DNA from: Acidimicrobiaceae bacterium
Lineage (GTDB): Bacteria > Actinomycetota > Acidimicrobiia > Acidimicrobiales > Ilumatobacteraceae
NCBI GenBank assembly: GCA_012269985.1
Contig: JAAXJF010000098.1
Location: forward strand, 91,878-127,671
Direction: 5' to 3'
Length of the DNA stretch: 35,794 bases
This document shows, one piece after another, positions 24,053 through 31,991 of this stretch. How positions within the stretch are numbered: the first letter of the stretch is position 1; each line of letters begins with the position of its first letter. The notes beneath the pieces are model-generated. The model did no database searches. It was not told the origin of the DNA and saw only the letters and a program-made list of their open reading frames with translations. The position numbers and the translations under genes are program-made.

Positions 24053-25087
24053 TTATTGGGCTCCGTTGGCGTTTACCACTGCCTCAACCGAGTCAACGAC
24101 GGCAGACATGTGCTCGATGATGCGGGGACACCATCGTGAGGCGTTGTCATCATTGAGTGGGACAACATGGCCGGCTGCAACAGCCGACAGCGCATCCCAA
24201 CCCGGGCGAGCAGCAACTGATTCTGGTGTTTCACCGCAGTAAATCGTGCAGGCCAAGAAAATGATGTCTGGGTCTTTGTCCAAAATGAATTCAGCCGACA
24301 GCTGCGGATATCCGTATGACTCTTCCTCGACGAGGTCAGCAATGTTGCGGAGACCCAGCGATGTATAGGTCGACCCAATGAAGGTCTCGCTTGTCACCGA
24401 GTAATAGGTGCTGTCGAGTTCGTGGTAAAAGGTCAACGGCGTTTCGAGTTCGGGCAGGGTCGCAATGCGCTCGAGCAAGGCATCTAGATCGGCGGTGAGC
24501 TCATCGACTAGCGCTTCCGCTTCCTCAGCATGACCGGTTGCAGCACCGAGTTCGAGAATCTGCGCAAACGTGTCATCGACGGTGACTGCTGCTGGCCCCT
24601 CCCAATGCGCTATTCCAGCGCGGTCAAGGGCCTCTAGAAAGTCGGGGTTTGTTCCGTCGGTGAGAATGAGATCTGGTCCGAGCCCAATGATTGCCTCGAC
24701 ATTCGGGTCATAGCCGCTCACTCCCGGCATCTTGTCTGCAGTCTCCGCAGGGAAATTTGAAAAGTCATCGACTGCAAGTACTTGGTCACCGGCGCCAACT
24801 GCGTACAGCATCTCTGTCGCAGTGGGAGATAGCGAGATGATCGCCGACGGATACACCATCTCTTCTTCTTCAACTGGATCGTCAGCGACTTCAGCGTCAG
24901 GTTCCTCGACGACTTCGCTATCAGCCGCAGGCGCAGTTGTTTCAGGCGCTGACTCGGTTGTTTCACTTGGCGTCTCAGCGACAGTGGTCTCCACCGCTTC
25001 CGAGCTCGCACCATCATCTGATGTGCCGCAGGCCGCTGCGACCATGATGAACGGCAGCAACGCCGCCAGTCGGGTAATTCGTTTCAT
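24053..25087 (-). CDS. btuF: Cobalamin-binding lipoprotein BtuF
   Basis: The 344-residue protein has a lipoprotein signal (MKRITRLAALLPFIMVAAAC, lipid Cys20), then a long acidic, Thr/Glu-rich linker up to about residue 77, then a class III solute-binding fold. The fold shows IISLSPTATEMLYAVGAGDQV, VSGYDPNVEAIIGLGPDLIL, a long bridging helix, and LSAEFILDKDPDIIFLACT. BtuF binds corrinoids outside the membrane and hands them to BtuCD. Three cysteines occur in the second lobe (CTIYC and RWCP). The start is well supported by AGGAG six bases upstream. The gene lies directly behind a cobalamin riboswitch, which fixes the likely ligand. Confidence 0.93.
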   Translation of the reverse strand: MKRITRLAALLPFIMVAAACGTSDDGASSEAVETTVAETPSETTESAPETTAPAADSEVVEEPDAEVADDPVEEEEMVYPSAIISLSPTATEMLYAVGAGDQVLAVDDFSNFPAETADKMPGVSGYDPNVEAIIGLGPDLILTDGTNPDFLEALDRAGIAHWEGPAAVTVDDTFAQILELGAATGHAEEAEALVDELTADLDALLERIATLPELETPLTFYHELDSTYYSVTSETFIGSTYTSLGLRNIADLVEEESYGYPQLSAEFILDKDPDIIFLACTIYCGETPESVAARPGWDALSAVAAGHVVPLNDDNASRWCPRIIEHMSAVVDSVEAVVNANGAQ

Positions 25088-25092
25088 AAATG

Positions 25093-25109
25093 ACTCCTAA
25101 GAACGGAGC
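25093..25109 (-). promoter_or_regulatory. Small hairpin covering the btuF Shine-Dalgarno
   Basis: On the minus strand GCTCC (25109-25105) can pair with GGAGT (25097-25093; four Watson-Crick pairs and one G-U) across a seven-base loop. GGAG is part of the AGGAG ribosome site of btuF, six bases before the ATG. It could be the off-state element of the riboswitch's translational control. The stem is short, so this is a hypothesis. Confidence 0.4.
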
Positions 25110-25123
25110 GCAAGTTGGACCGA

Positions 25124-25139
25124 GGCCAGCGAACTGGCC
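25124..25139 (-). promoter_or_regulatory. UUCG-capped hairpin between aptamer and btuF
   Basis: On the minus strand GGCCAG-TTCG-CTGGCC forms a perfect six-base stem with a stable UUCG tetraloop. It lies between the cobalamin aptamer and the ribosome site and has no U-run after it, so it is not a standard terminator. It probably belongs to the riboswitch's 3' structure. Confidence 0.55.
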
Positions 25140-25144
25140 GGCGA

Positions 25145-25285
25145 GCCTCCCTGAGCCTCGAGGGTGGTTATCGCGCACAACGCGGTCGACCGGGCTCGTC
25201 TGGCTGGATGCCAGAACTACCGTTGCGGGACAGCGCCGGGATCTCACCGGACTTCGCACACGTAGTGACCTAGGCAACATAACAC
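25145..25285 (-). promoter_or_regulatory. Cobalamin riboswitch upstream of btuFCD
   Basis: The minus-strand leader has the conserved cobalamin aptamer core: GTCCGGTGAGATCC (25252-25239) followed by GCTGTCCCGCAACGGT (25234-25219) and then a GCCAGAC block. These match the widely conserved GGTG..A.TCC and C.G.CCCGCAACGGT pattern. The outer limits are approximate. Binding of a cobalamin normally represses translation or transcription of the downstream gene, here btuF. The gap 25286-25357 between the aptamer and the divergent cobO start should hold both promoters, but I see no clear hexamers. Confidence 0.92.
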
Positions 25286-25357
25286 GACGGCCGCTCTCTA
25301 GAACGAATCACGATGCGTGGGGCATGATGACATCTCCGCACCTATGCTCATCGGAGC

Positions 25358-25960
25358 ATGTCTGAATCGAATCACCGCCAAAGCGACAGTGGCATTGTTG
25401 AAGAGCCACTCACCGAAGACCCGAGACCTGACGGGCTGCAGTCAGCGCCGTCGCTCGTGGTGCTCAACACCGGCAACGGCAAAGGAAAAAGTTCATCCGC
25501 GTTCGGAATGATGGTGCGCGGCCTCGCCGTCGATTGGAATGTTGCGGTCTGCCAGTTCATCAAGAGTGGTGATTGGCGCGTTGGCGAAGAAAAGATGGGA
25601 CGCAAGTTGGGCGTCGAGTGGCACTCATTTGGTGACGGTTTCACCTGGGACTCTGACAATCTCGACCACGATCGCAACATTGCCCGCGAGGGCTGGGAAC
25701 AGGCGGCGGCAGTCATCTCGGGAGGTGACCACCAACTCGTCATCCTCGACGAACTGACCTACCTGTGCTCGTGGGGTTGGATCGACACCTCAGAGGTCGT
25801 TGACACCATCAAGCAACGCCCCGACCATGTCAACATCGTGATCACCGGGCGCGATGCCCCCCAAGACCTCATCGACATCGCCGACACGGTCACCGAAATG
25901 ACCGAAATCAAACATGCCTACTCGCAGGGCATACGCGCAAAGCGCGGTATCGACTACTGA
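25358..25960 (+). CDS. cobO: Corrinoid adenosyltransferase CobO/BtuR
   Basis: The enzyme transfers the adenosyl group of ATP to cob(I)alamin or other corrinoids, making adenosylcobalamin. The 200-residue protein has a reversed-type P-loop VVLNTGNGKGKSSSAFG (residues 34-50), VCQFIKSGDWRVGEE, VILDELTYLCSWGWID and VIVITGRDAP-like NIVITGRDAPQDLIDIAD, ending with TEIKHAYSQGIRAKRGIDY; these are diagnostic of the CobA/CobO/BtuR family. The first 30 residues are a variable extension. It diverges from the riboswitch-controlled btuF operon and is followed one base later by a cupin gene. Confidence 0.96.
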   Translation: MSESNHRQSDSGIVEEPLTEDPRPDGLQSAPSLVVLNTGNGKGKSSSAFGMMVRGLAVDWNVAVCQFIKSGDWRVGEEKMGRKLGVEWHSFGDGFTWDSDNLDHDRNIAREGWEQAAAVISGGDHQLVILDELTYLCSWGWIDTSEVVDTIKQRPDHVNIVITGRDAPQDLIDIADTVTEMTEIKHAYSQGIRAKRGIDY

Positions 25961-25961
25961 C

Positions 25962-26876
25962 ATGCCCGATCTTTCAACGCTCGACGTCCTCGACCTTTCC
26001 GATGCGATGTCGGAATATCAGGCTCTTGGGTGGAGCGTGTTGACGATTCGGCCCGCCGACGACCCGTACGAGGCAGTCGTGCGGTCACCCCATGGAGAGA
26101 CGGTGTGCCTTCGACGCACGCCCATCGTTATCAGCCGCCTCGGTGACAACGGAGACGGCCACACCGGTCGAGCGTCAATGATCTACCGTGATCTCATCCC
26201 TGGCCGGTGGGATGGTCGCTTCGTCGCTTCTCACATCGCGGTACCCGATGGAGGCGAAGTGCCTGACGATGTGCACCATCATGAGGTCGACTTCCAGTTC
26301 CTTGCTGTTCGCTCAGGTTGGGTAGATGTCCTGTACGAAGGCCAAGGCGACGTCATTCGCATGCAGCCCGGCGACATCGTGTTGCAACCGCCGGGTATTC
26401 GGCATCGTGTACTCGCAACATCTCCAGGATTCGACATTGTGGAACTCGGCTGTCCGGCCGACCACCTCACCACCTTCGACCACGAAATGACGCTTCCCAA
26501 TGGAACCTATGGCGATCATCTCTGGGGCGGTCAACGCTTCGTGTTCTCATCTCCTGGCAATTTCGCTGAAGCATGGGACCACCCAGGGTTCTCAAGTGAT
26601 GACAGCGGTATCAGTGCGGCAACAAACGGAATTGTTGATGTGCGAAGGGTGCAGACTTCTGATCGAGTAGACACCTGCCCGCTCACGCCGCATGACTTTC
26701 GGTTTCTTTTCGTGATGGACGGCGACATCAACGTCATCGTGAGCGACGGCACGACTCACCATCTCGAAAGTGGCGACTCAATCGCTCTTCCACAGGCCGC
26801 TCAGGCACAGGTCACTCAGGGTGCAACGAATGCCACGCTGCTCGATGTCCTCGTGCCACAAACGGCAGCAAGTTAG
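25962..26876 (+). CDS. Bicupin protein of unknown function
   Basis: The 304-residue protein appears to hold two cupin barrels. The first, at about residues 75-165, has a metal-site-like segment VHHHEVDFQFLAVRSGWVDV and MQPGDIVLQPPGIRHRV (H-x-H, E, H ligands). The second, about residues 215-300, has FRFLFVMDGDINVIVSDGTT and LESGDSIALPQ but no clear histidine set, so it may be non-catalytic. Cupins include dioxygenases, isomerases and sensors; nothing here allows a substrate. The ATG lies one base after the cobO stop, so the two genes are probably translated together, and an 11-base gap separates it from the DUF368 gene. Confidence 0.8.
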   Translation: MPDLSTLDVLDLSDAMSEYQALGWSVLTIRPADDPYEAVVRSPHGETVCLRRTPIVISRLGDNGDGHTGRASMIYRDLIPGRWDGRFVASHIAVPDGGEVPDDVHHHEVDFQFLAVRSGWVDVLYEGQGDVIRMQPGDIVLQPPGIRHRVLATSPGFDIVELGCPADHLTTFDHEMTLPNGTYGDHLWGGQRFVFSSPGNFAEAWDHPGFSSDDSGISAATNGIVDVRRVQTSDRVDTCPLTPHDFRFLFVMDGDINVIVSDGTTHHLESGDSIALPQAAQAQVTQGATNATLLDVLVPQTAAS

Positions 26877-26887
26877 CCTCTTCATTC

Positions 26888-27790
26888 GTGCCCCTCTCCA
26901 CCATTGTTCGCCAGATGGCCCGCGGCTTTGTGATGGGTTCTGCCGACATCGTCCCCGGTGTCTCCGGAGGGACGGTGGCGCTCGTTCTCGGAATCTACGG
27001 TCGCCTCATCGAGAACATTCAACGCTGCGCATCAGCGTTGCTCTCTTTGCTTTCACGAGTTGGCTCCGCTGAGGTCTCAAAGGCCCCGTCGGTTGAGTGG
27101 GGATGGTTGCTGTCGCTGCTCGCCGGAATTCTCATCGCAATCGCAACCCTTTCCGCCCTACTCGAACAGCTACTCGAAGAGCATGCGATTCGCACATCTG
27201 CAGTGTTTCTTGGTCTTCTCGTGGGTTCGATTGTTGTTGCATCGCAACTCATCAGAGACCGTAACACCGCACATGTTGGCATCGCCATCGTGGCCGCCGC
27301 CGCATTGTTCTTCGTGCTCGGTCTGCGATCGGACACTCATGCGGTTGGCCCTGAAATCGTCACCCGGCCGACGTGGGTATTCGTTCTTGCTGGGGCGCTC
27401 ACAATCTGCGCGATGATCTTGCCCGGCATTTCTGGCTCGTTCATTCTCGTGATGATCGGTATGTACACAGAGATTATCGGGGCGGTGAATGACCGAAATC
27501 TTGCCGTTCTTGCCGCCACGGGTATCGGTTGTGTGGTCGGACTTGCTGCGTTCTCAACCTTGCTGAATTGGTTACTCGACCGCTATCACGACATTGTCAT
27601 TGCCGCCATGGTGGGCCTCATGCTCGGTTCGGTCCGGGTGCTGTGGCCATGGCCGCACGGAACGTCAACCACCGCACTCTCTGCCCCTCAATACGATGTG
27701 ATGATTCCGTTCGCCCTCATGTTCGTCGCTGCGGCTGTCGTCATCGCTGTGCAACGACTGTCGGCCTGGTCGGCGAGCTCAGACAGCTGA
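26888..27790 (+). CDS. popT: DUF368 undecaprenyl-phosphate translocase (PopT-like)
   Basis: The 300-residue polytopic protein opens MARGFVMGSADIVPGVSGGTVALVLGIYGRLI, the strongly conserved DUF368 start (key part DIVPGVSGGT), and repeats the pattern in the second half as MILPGISGSFILVMIGMY. This inverted-repeat architecture is known for the family. DUF368 proteins have been shown to recycle undecaprenyl phosphate across the membrane. It complements UppP at 5125-5940, which makes that lipid on the outer face. GTG start at 26888. The last 12 bases overlap the converging amidohydrolase gene. Confidence 0.92.
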   Translation: MPLSTIVRQMARGFVMGSADIVPGVSGGTVALVLGIYGRLIENIQRCASALLSLLSRVGSAEVSKAPSVEWGWLLSLLAGILIAIATLSALLEQLLEEHAIRTSAVFLGLLVGSIVVASQLIRDRNTAHVGIAIVAAAALFFVLGLRSDTHAVGPEIVTRPTWVFVLAGALTICAMILPGISGSFILVMIGMYTEIIGAVNDRNLAVLAATGIGCVVGLAAFSTLLNWLLDRYHDIVIAAMVGLMLGSVRVLWPWPHGTSTTALSAPQYDVMIPFALMFVAAAVVIAVQRLSAWSASSDS

Positions 27791-28927
27791 CAGTACGTCG
27801 GTATTGATCTGATACAGGTCGGAGACGTTTCCAGAAAGAATTGCCTGCGTCATCTCATCGGTGAGGTGCGCCGTGTGCTCGGCCAACATCTCCTGCGACC
27901 ATGGCCACGTCGAATCACTATGCGGGAAATCGTTGGCCCACATGAGCCGTCGCCAGTTCATCTGCTCGGCGACACGAAACGCCGTCCAGTCGTCTTGGAA
28001 TGTGGTGTAAATGTGCTCTGCGAAGTACTCCGACGGCAGCCGCTGTAATTCGACGCCTGGCGCCATCCAGTTCCGATGTCGCTTCCATGCGTGATCCATT
28101 CGATACATGTAGTGCGGCACCCAGCCAGCATCAGCCTCAACACACACCACCTTGAGGTCAGGGTGCCGTTCAAATACCCCGCCGTAGATGAGAGTGCCCA
28201 TGATGTCTTGAATACCGCGGATAATCGCAAGGAATCCGTTAATTCGCGGACCCCGCGGGCGACTCTCGAATGCGCTGGCCCGAGACGTGAGAATATGAAA
28301 ACTGAGAGGCAAACCGAGGTCGATTGCCGCCTGCCAGAACGGGTCCCACATCGGGTCGTCGTAGTCGCCTGAACCATCCTCAGACCACGTTGCAGGTTCT
28401 CCCGGCATCATCACGCCTCTAAGCCCAAGATCAGCGATTCGTTGAAGGTCAGCAATGCCCTCGTCGACACTGCGTAGAGCGGTTTGGCCACAACCGAGAA
28501 GTCGATCAGGCGCCACCGAGCAATAGTCGGCAATCCATCGGTTGTAGGCAGTGAATGCTGCGTGTTTGAAATCGGCGTCAGGGTGATTGCAGATCATCAT
28601 CCCAACCGTTGGGTAAATCACTTCTGCCGCAACTCCATCTCGCTGCTGATCAGCGATGCGATAGTTCGGGTCCCAACCTGAGCGATGAAGTTCGTCGAAC
28701 GACACACCCGACACCGTCAGTTCTTCGGCTGGCTTGCCGGCAGCAGCAACAAGACCCATCGCAATCGGTCGCGACATTCCGGGAATGACGAACATGTCGC
28801 CTCGTGCGTCATCGCTCACCATATGTGGAGCCCGATCGCGCCACGCCGGATCGATGTGTGCCGTGTAACAGTCGGGAGGCTCAGTGATATGGGAGTCGGC
28901 ACTGATGACCGGAAACGAGAACGTCAT
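27779..28927 (-). CDS. Amidohydrolase-2 family (metal-dependent hydrolase/decarboxylase)
   Basis: The 382-residue protein is a PF04909-type TIM-barrel amidohydrolase. It opens with FPVISADSHITEPPDCY (the 'D.H..EP' metal-site variant of this branch), has GVMMPGEPA, LPLSFHILTSR (His of the third strand), FERHPDLKVVCVEADAGWVPHYMYRMD and WANDFPHSDSTWPWS (Asp/His site) near the C-terminus. This branch includes decarboxylases and hydrolases of unknown substrate, common in marine and soil bacteria. Its ATG overlaps the stop of the following-named gene at 28924 by 4 bases, so both form one transcript. The 3' end overlaps the DUF368 gene by 12 bases. Confidence 0.88.
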   Translation of the reverse strand: MTFSFPVISADSHITEPPDCYTAHIDPAWRDRAPHMVSDDARGDMFVIPGMSRPIAMGLVAAAGKPAEELTVSGVSFDELHRSGWDPNYRIADQQRDGVAAEVIYPTVGMMICNHPDADFKHAAFTAYNRWIADYCSVAPDRLLGCGQTALRSVDEGIADLQRIADLGLRGVMMPGEPATWSEDGSGDYDDPMWDPFWQAAIDLGLPLSFHILTSRASAFESRPRGPRINGFLAIIRGIQDIMGTLIYGGVFERHPDLKVVCVEADAGWVPHYMYRMDHAWKRHRNWMAPGVELQRLPSEYFAEHIYTTFQDDWTAFRVAEQMNWRRLMWANDFPHSDSTWPWSQEMLAEHTAHLTDEMTQAILSGNVSDLYQINTDVLSAV

Positions 28928-30630
28928 CGCGCACCACGCACAAGACGACCCGGGGTTGCACCCGTTGACTCACCGTCAGCCATGATCTCAATCCCAGCAA
29001 CAAATGTATGTCGGTAGCCATCGGCCCTCTGCAACATTCGTTTGCCGCCAGCTGGTAGGTCGTATGCCATCTCAGGTGCATGCAGTTGCAGACCATCGAA
29101 ATCGATGACGTTCAGATCGGCTCTGCGACCGACACCGATCACGCCACGGTCGGTGAGGCCGACCGTTTCGGCCGTCATTCGGCATTGCTTGGCGATGAGC
29201 GTTTCGACCGGAATACGCCCCGTCGGACGATCGCGCCCCCACCACTGCAGCAATGTTGTCGGGAAGCTCACATCACAGATCGTCCCGACATGAGCTCCAC
29301 CATCGGATAGCCCGGGAACCGTTGCTGGGTGGCGCAACATTTCACCGACAGCGTCGAGGTTCTCGCCAAACCAGTTGAGAATGGGCTGATAGAGCAGTGC
29401 ATGACCCTCGTTTTCCAACATCCAGTCGTAGAGCAAGTCAAGCGGTTCTCGCCCTTCACGACGAGCAATCTCTTCAACTGAGGTGGAGGGGTCTGGTTCG
29501 TAATTTGGCGGGTCGCCCAACTGGAAGATGAACCGATAACGGTGAATCGCACGGCTCCCCAGGGAGGTGTCATCAACACGGGCACCTTCAATGATCTTGC
29601 GTCGCAATTCTGGGTCGCGCATTACCGCTACTCGCTCAGGGAGTGGGCGGTCGGCGATCGCTTGATACGGCTCAGAGAACATGAACGGATGCAACGTCGC
29701 TTCAAGTCCGAGCATCAGCCCGACTGCGCGAGCACCGACTTGCCCACGCATCTGCACGCCGCGGGCCGATGCCTCGGCAAACCGAGCAAGTTCGACACGC
29801 CAGTCATCTCCGGTCTTCGCTCCCTGAGCGATCGATACCGAAATTGGTCGGCCCGACTCTGATGCCATCCGTTCAAAAAGATCAAGCTCTGCATCACGAT
29901 CGATGAAATCTGTCACCGCCTGCAGCACACCCTTGTTCGCCTCGCCAAGTGCTGATGCAATACCAACGAGCTCGTCAGCCTCTGCACGCAACGTTGGCGT
30001 TGGCTCTCCAAGACTTGTTCGGTGGTTGAGCGTTCGACTTGTCGAAAATCCGAGTGCCCCTGCCTCGACCGCCTCGCGGGCAAGTCGAGCCATCTCAGCT
30101 ATGTCATCAGGAGTTGCGGGCTCTTGTGTGGCTCCGCGCTCCCCCATCACATGGAGACGAAGTGCACCATGGGGAAGTTGGGTGCCGAGGTCAATATCGC
30201 GGGGGCGGCGCTCGAGTTCGTCGAGATACTCAGGGAAACTCGACCAATTCCACGAAAGCCCCTCATGTAACGCCGTGCCTGGGATGTCTTCGACGCCTTC
30301 CATCAACTGGATGAGACGCTCACGATTGTGCTCATGCACTGGAGCAAAGCCAACACCACAGTTGCCCATGACAACGGTGGTGACTCCGTGCCAGCTTGAC
30401 GGAGCGAGTGCTGAATCCCATGTCGCCTGCCCGTCGTAATGCGTGTGGATGTCGACGAATCCTGGTGTGACCAAATGGCCTTCGGCGTCGATCTCGCGGG
30501 TTCCGCTTCCCGACACCGAGCCAACCTCGGTGATCACACCACCTGAAACAGCAACGTCACCGATCGCACGCTCCGCGCCGGTGCCGTCAACGACAGTCCC
30601 ATTACGAATAACGAGTTCATGTTCAGCCAT
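28924..30630 (-). CDS. N-acyl-D-amino-acid deacylase / D-aminoacylase family amidohydrolase
   Basis: The 568-residue protein has the amidohydrolase-3/D-aminoacylase layout. An N-terminal beta-sandwich strand pair with LVIRNGTVVDGTGA leads into VTPGFVDIHTHYDGQATWD (H-x-H metal site), GVTTVVMGNCGVGFAP with the metal-bridging Cys typical of D-aminoacylases, and ALGFSTSRT. The C-terminus has LSDGGAHVGTICD (Asp site) and GVIGVGRRADLNVIDFD. Length exceeds 500 residues, as usual for this branch. The start has AGGAG four bases upstream. The substrate is uncertain; family members release acyl groups from D-amino acids. It precedes and overlaps the other amidohydrolase gene. Confidence 0.88.
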   Translation of the reverse strand: MAEHELVIRNGTVVDGTGAERAIGDVAVSGGVITEVGSVSGSGTREIDAEGHLVTPGFVDIHTHYDGQATWDSALAPSSWHGVTTVVMGNCGVGFAPVHEHNRERLIQLMEGVEDIPGTALHEGLSWNWSSFPEYLDELERRPRDIDLGTQLPHGALRLHVMGERGATQEPATPDDIAEMARLAREAVEAGALGFSTSRTLNHRTSLGEPTPTLRAEADELVGIASALGEANKGVLQAVTDFIDRDAELDLFERMASESGRPISVSIAQGAKTGDDWRVELARFAEASARGVQMRGQVGARAVGLMLGLEATLHPFMFSEPYQAIADRPLPERVAVMRDPELRRKIIEGARVDDTSLGSRAIHRYRFIFQLGDPPNYEPDPSTSVEEIARREGREPLDLLYDWMLENEGHALLYQPILNWFGENLDAVGEMLRHPATVPGLSDGGAHVGTICDVSFPTTLLQWWGRDRPTGRIPVETLIAKQCRMTAETVGLTDRGVIGVGRRADLNVIDFDGLQLHAPEMAYDLPAGGKRMLQRADGYRHTFVAGIEIMADGESTGATPGRLVRGAR

Positions 30631-30684
30631 GACACTCCTTTCCCCAACCGAAACGCTAGTCGGAGTGTGGATGGTGGCGCGCAG

Positions 30685-31878
30685 TCAGCGACTTGCGAGT
30701 TCGGCGATGCGAGAGATGCCTTCAGCAATGTCGTCATCACCGAGGGCAAAAGAGAATCGTGCGTAACCAGGTGTGCCGAATGCTTCACCGGGAACGAACG
30801 CAACTTTGGCCTCGGTGAGCACGAGGTCGGCAAGTTCGAGCGAGGTGTTCGCGACCGAGCCCCCGAGCGGGCGTCCGAGCAAACCCGAGACATTGGGGAA
30901 ACAGTAAAACGCCCCCTGGGGCTCAAGACATGTGACCCCGGGAATCGCAGAGAGCAGTCGATGCATTTCAGTGCCGCGACGCTGGAATGCTGACCGCATC
31001 ATTGCGACGTCATCGAGCGGGCCGGCGACTGCTGCAAGCGCAGCTTGTTGAGCGACGTTCGCCACGTTTGAGGTTGCGTGCGACTGAAAGTTTGTTGCTG
31101 CTTTGATGACATCTGTTGGGCCGATCATCCAGCCGACGCGCCAGCCGGTCATCGCATATGTTTTCGCCACACCGTTCACCACCACACATTGGTCGGCGAC
31201 CTCAGGAACGAGCGTTGGCATCGAAGCGAATCCGTTCTCGCCATAAATAAGGTGCTCGTAAATCTCATCGGTGAGCACCCACACACCGTGCTCAACCGCC
31301 CAGCGGCCGATCTCTGCGATTTCGTCTGGGGTGTAGACCGCTCCAGACGGGTTATCTGGGCTCACAAATAACAACACTTTTGTGCGAGGCGTGCGGGCTG
31401 CTTCAAGTTGTGCAACGGTGACTTTGAATCCGGCAGTGTCGTCGGTGTCGATAACGACGGGCACACCTCCGGCGAGCACGATCGCTTCTGGGTATGTCGT
31501 CCAATACGGTGCCGGACAGATCACCTCATCACCCGGGTCGCACAAGGCAGCAAACGCCGTGTACACCGCGTGCTTTCCGCCATTGGTGACGAGCACCTGG
31601 TCAGCAGAAATCTCGAACGCAGAATCGCGCATCGTCTTTGCGGCAATTGCCTCCCGAAGTTCGGGTAGGCCACCCGCTGGCGAGTAACGATGGTTTTTTA
31701 CCTCCGCACACGCAGCGGCCGCTGCATCAACGATATGAGCCGGCGTCGCAAAGTCGGGCTCGCCTGCGCCAAAGCCAATGACGTTTTCACCCTGCGCCTT
31801 CAGCGCTTTCGCTTTTGAGTCAACAGCAAGGGTCGCAGATGGAGCAATGGATGAAAGGCGGGATGACACTCGATTCAC
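30685..31878 (-). CDS. aspC: Aspartate aminotransferase family PLP enzyme
   Basis: The enzyme exchanges amino groups between aspartate and 2-oxoglutarate; it is a class I fold-type I PLP enzyme. With GTG at 31878 it has 397 residues and opens [20 protein letters not shown], like close homologues. Landmarks are [49 protein letters not shown], the PLP-lysine segment [20 protein letters not shown] and the C-terminal [17 protein letters not shown] 33 bases upstream (31911) is a weaker alternative start. It diverges from serC with 113 bases between starts. Confidence 0.94.
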   Translation of the reverse strand: MNRVSSRLSSIAPSATLAVDSKAKALKAQGENVIGFGAGEPDFATPAHIVDAAAAACAEVKNHRYSPAGGLPELREAIAAKTMRDSAFEISADQVLVTNGGKHAVYTAFAALCDPGDEVICPAPYWTTYPEAIVLAGGVPVVIDTDDTAGFKVTVAQLEAARTPRTKVLLFVSPDNPSGAVYTPDEIAEIGRWAVEHGVWVLTDEIYEHLIYGENGFASMPTLVPEVADQCVVVNGVAKTYAMTGWRVGWMIGPTDVIKAATNFQSHATSNVANVAQQAALAAVAGPLDDVAMMRSAFQRRGTEMHRLLSAIPGVTCLEPQGAFYCFPNVSGLLGRPLGGSVANTSLELADLVLTEAKVAFVPGEAFGTPGYARFSFALGDDDIAEGISRIAELASR

Positions 31879-31991
31879 CCCCACAGCCTGCCAGCATTTG
31901 CCCGAGTTCACGCCGTGAGCATCGCATTCCTAGATGAAATGTTCACCTGCTCGGCGTAGTGGTCGCGCCGACTGCCTGCCATCCTTGTGGG

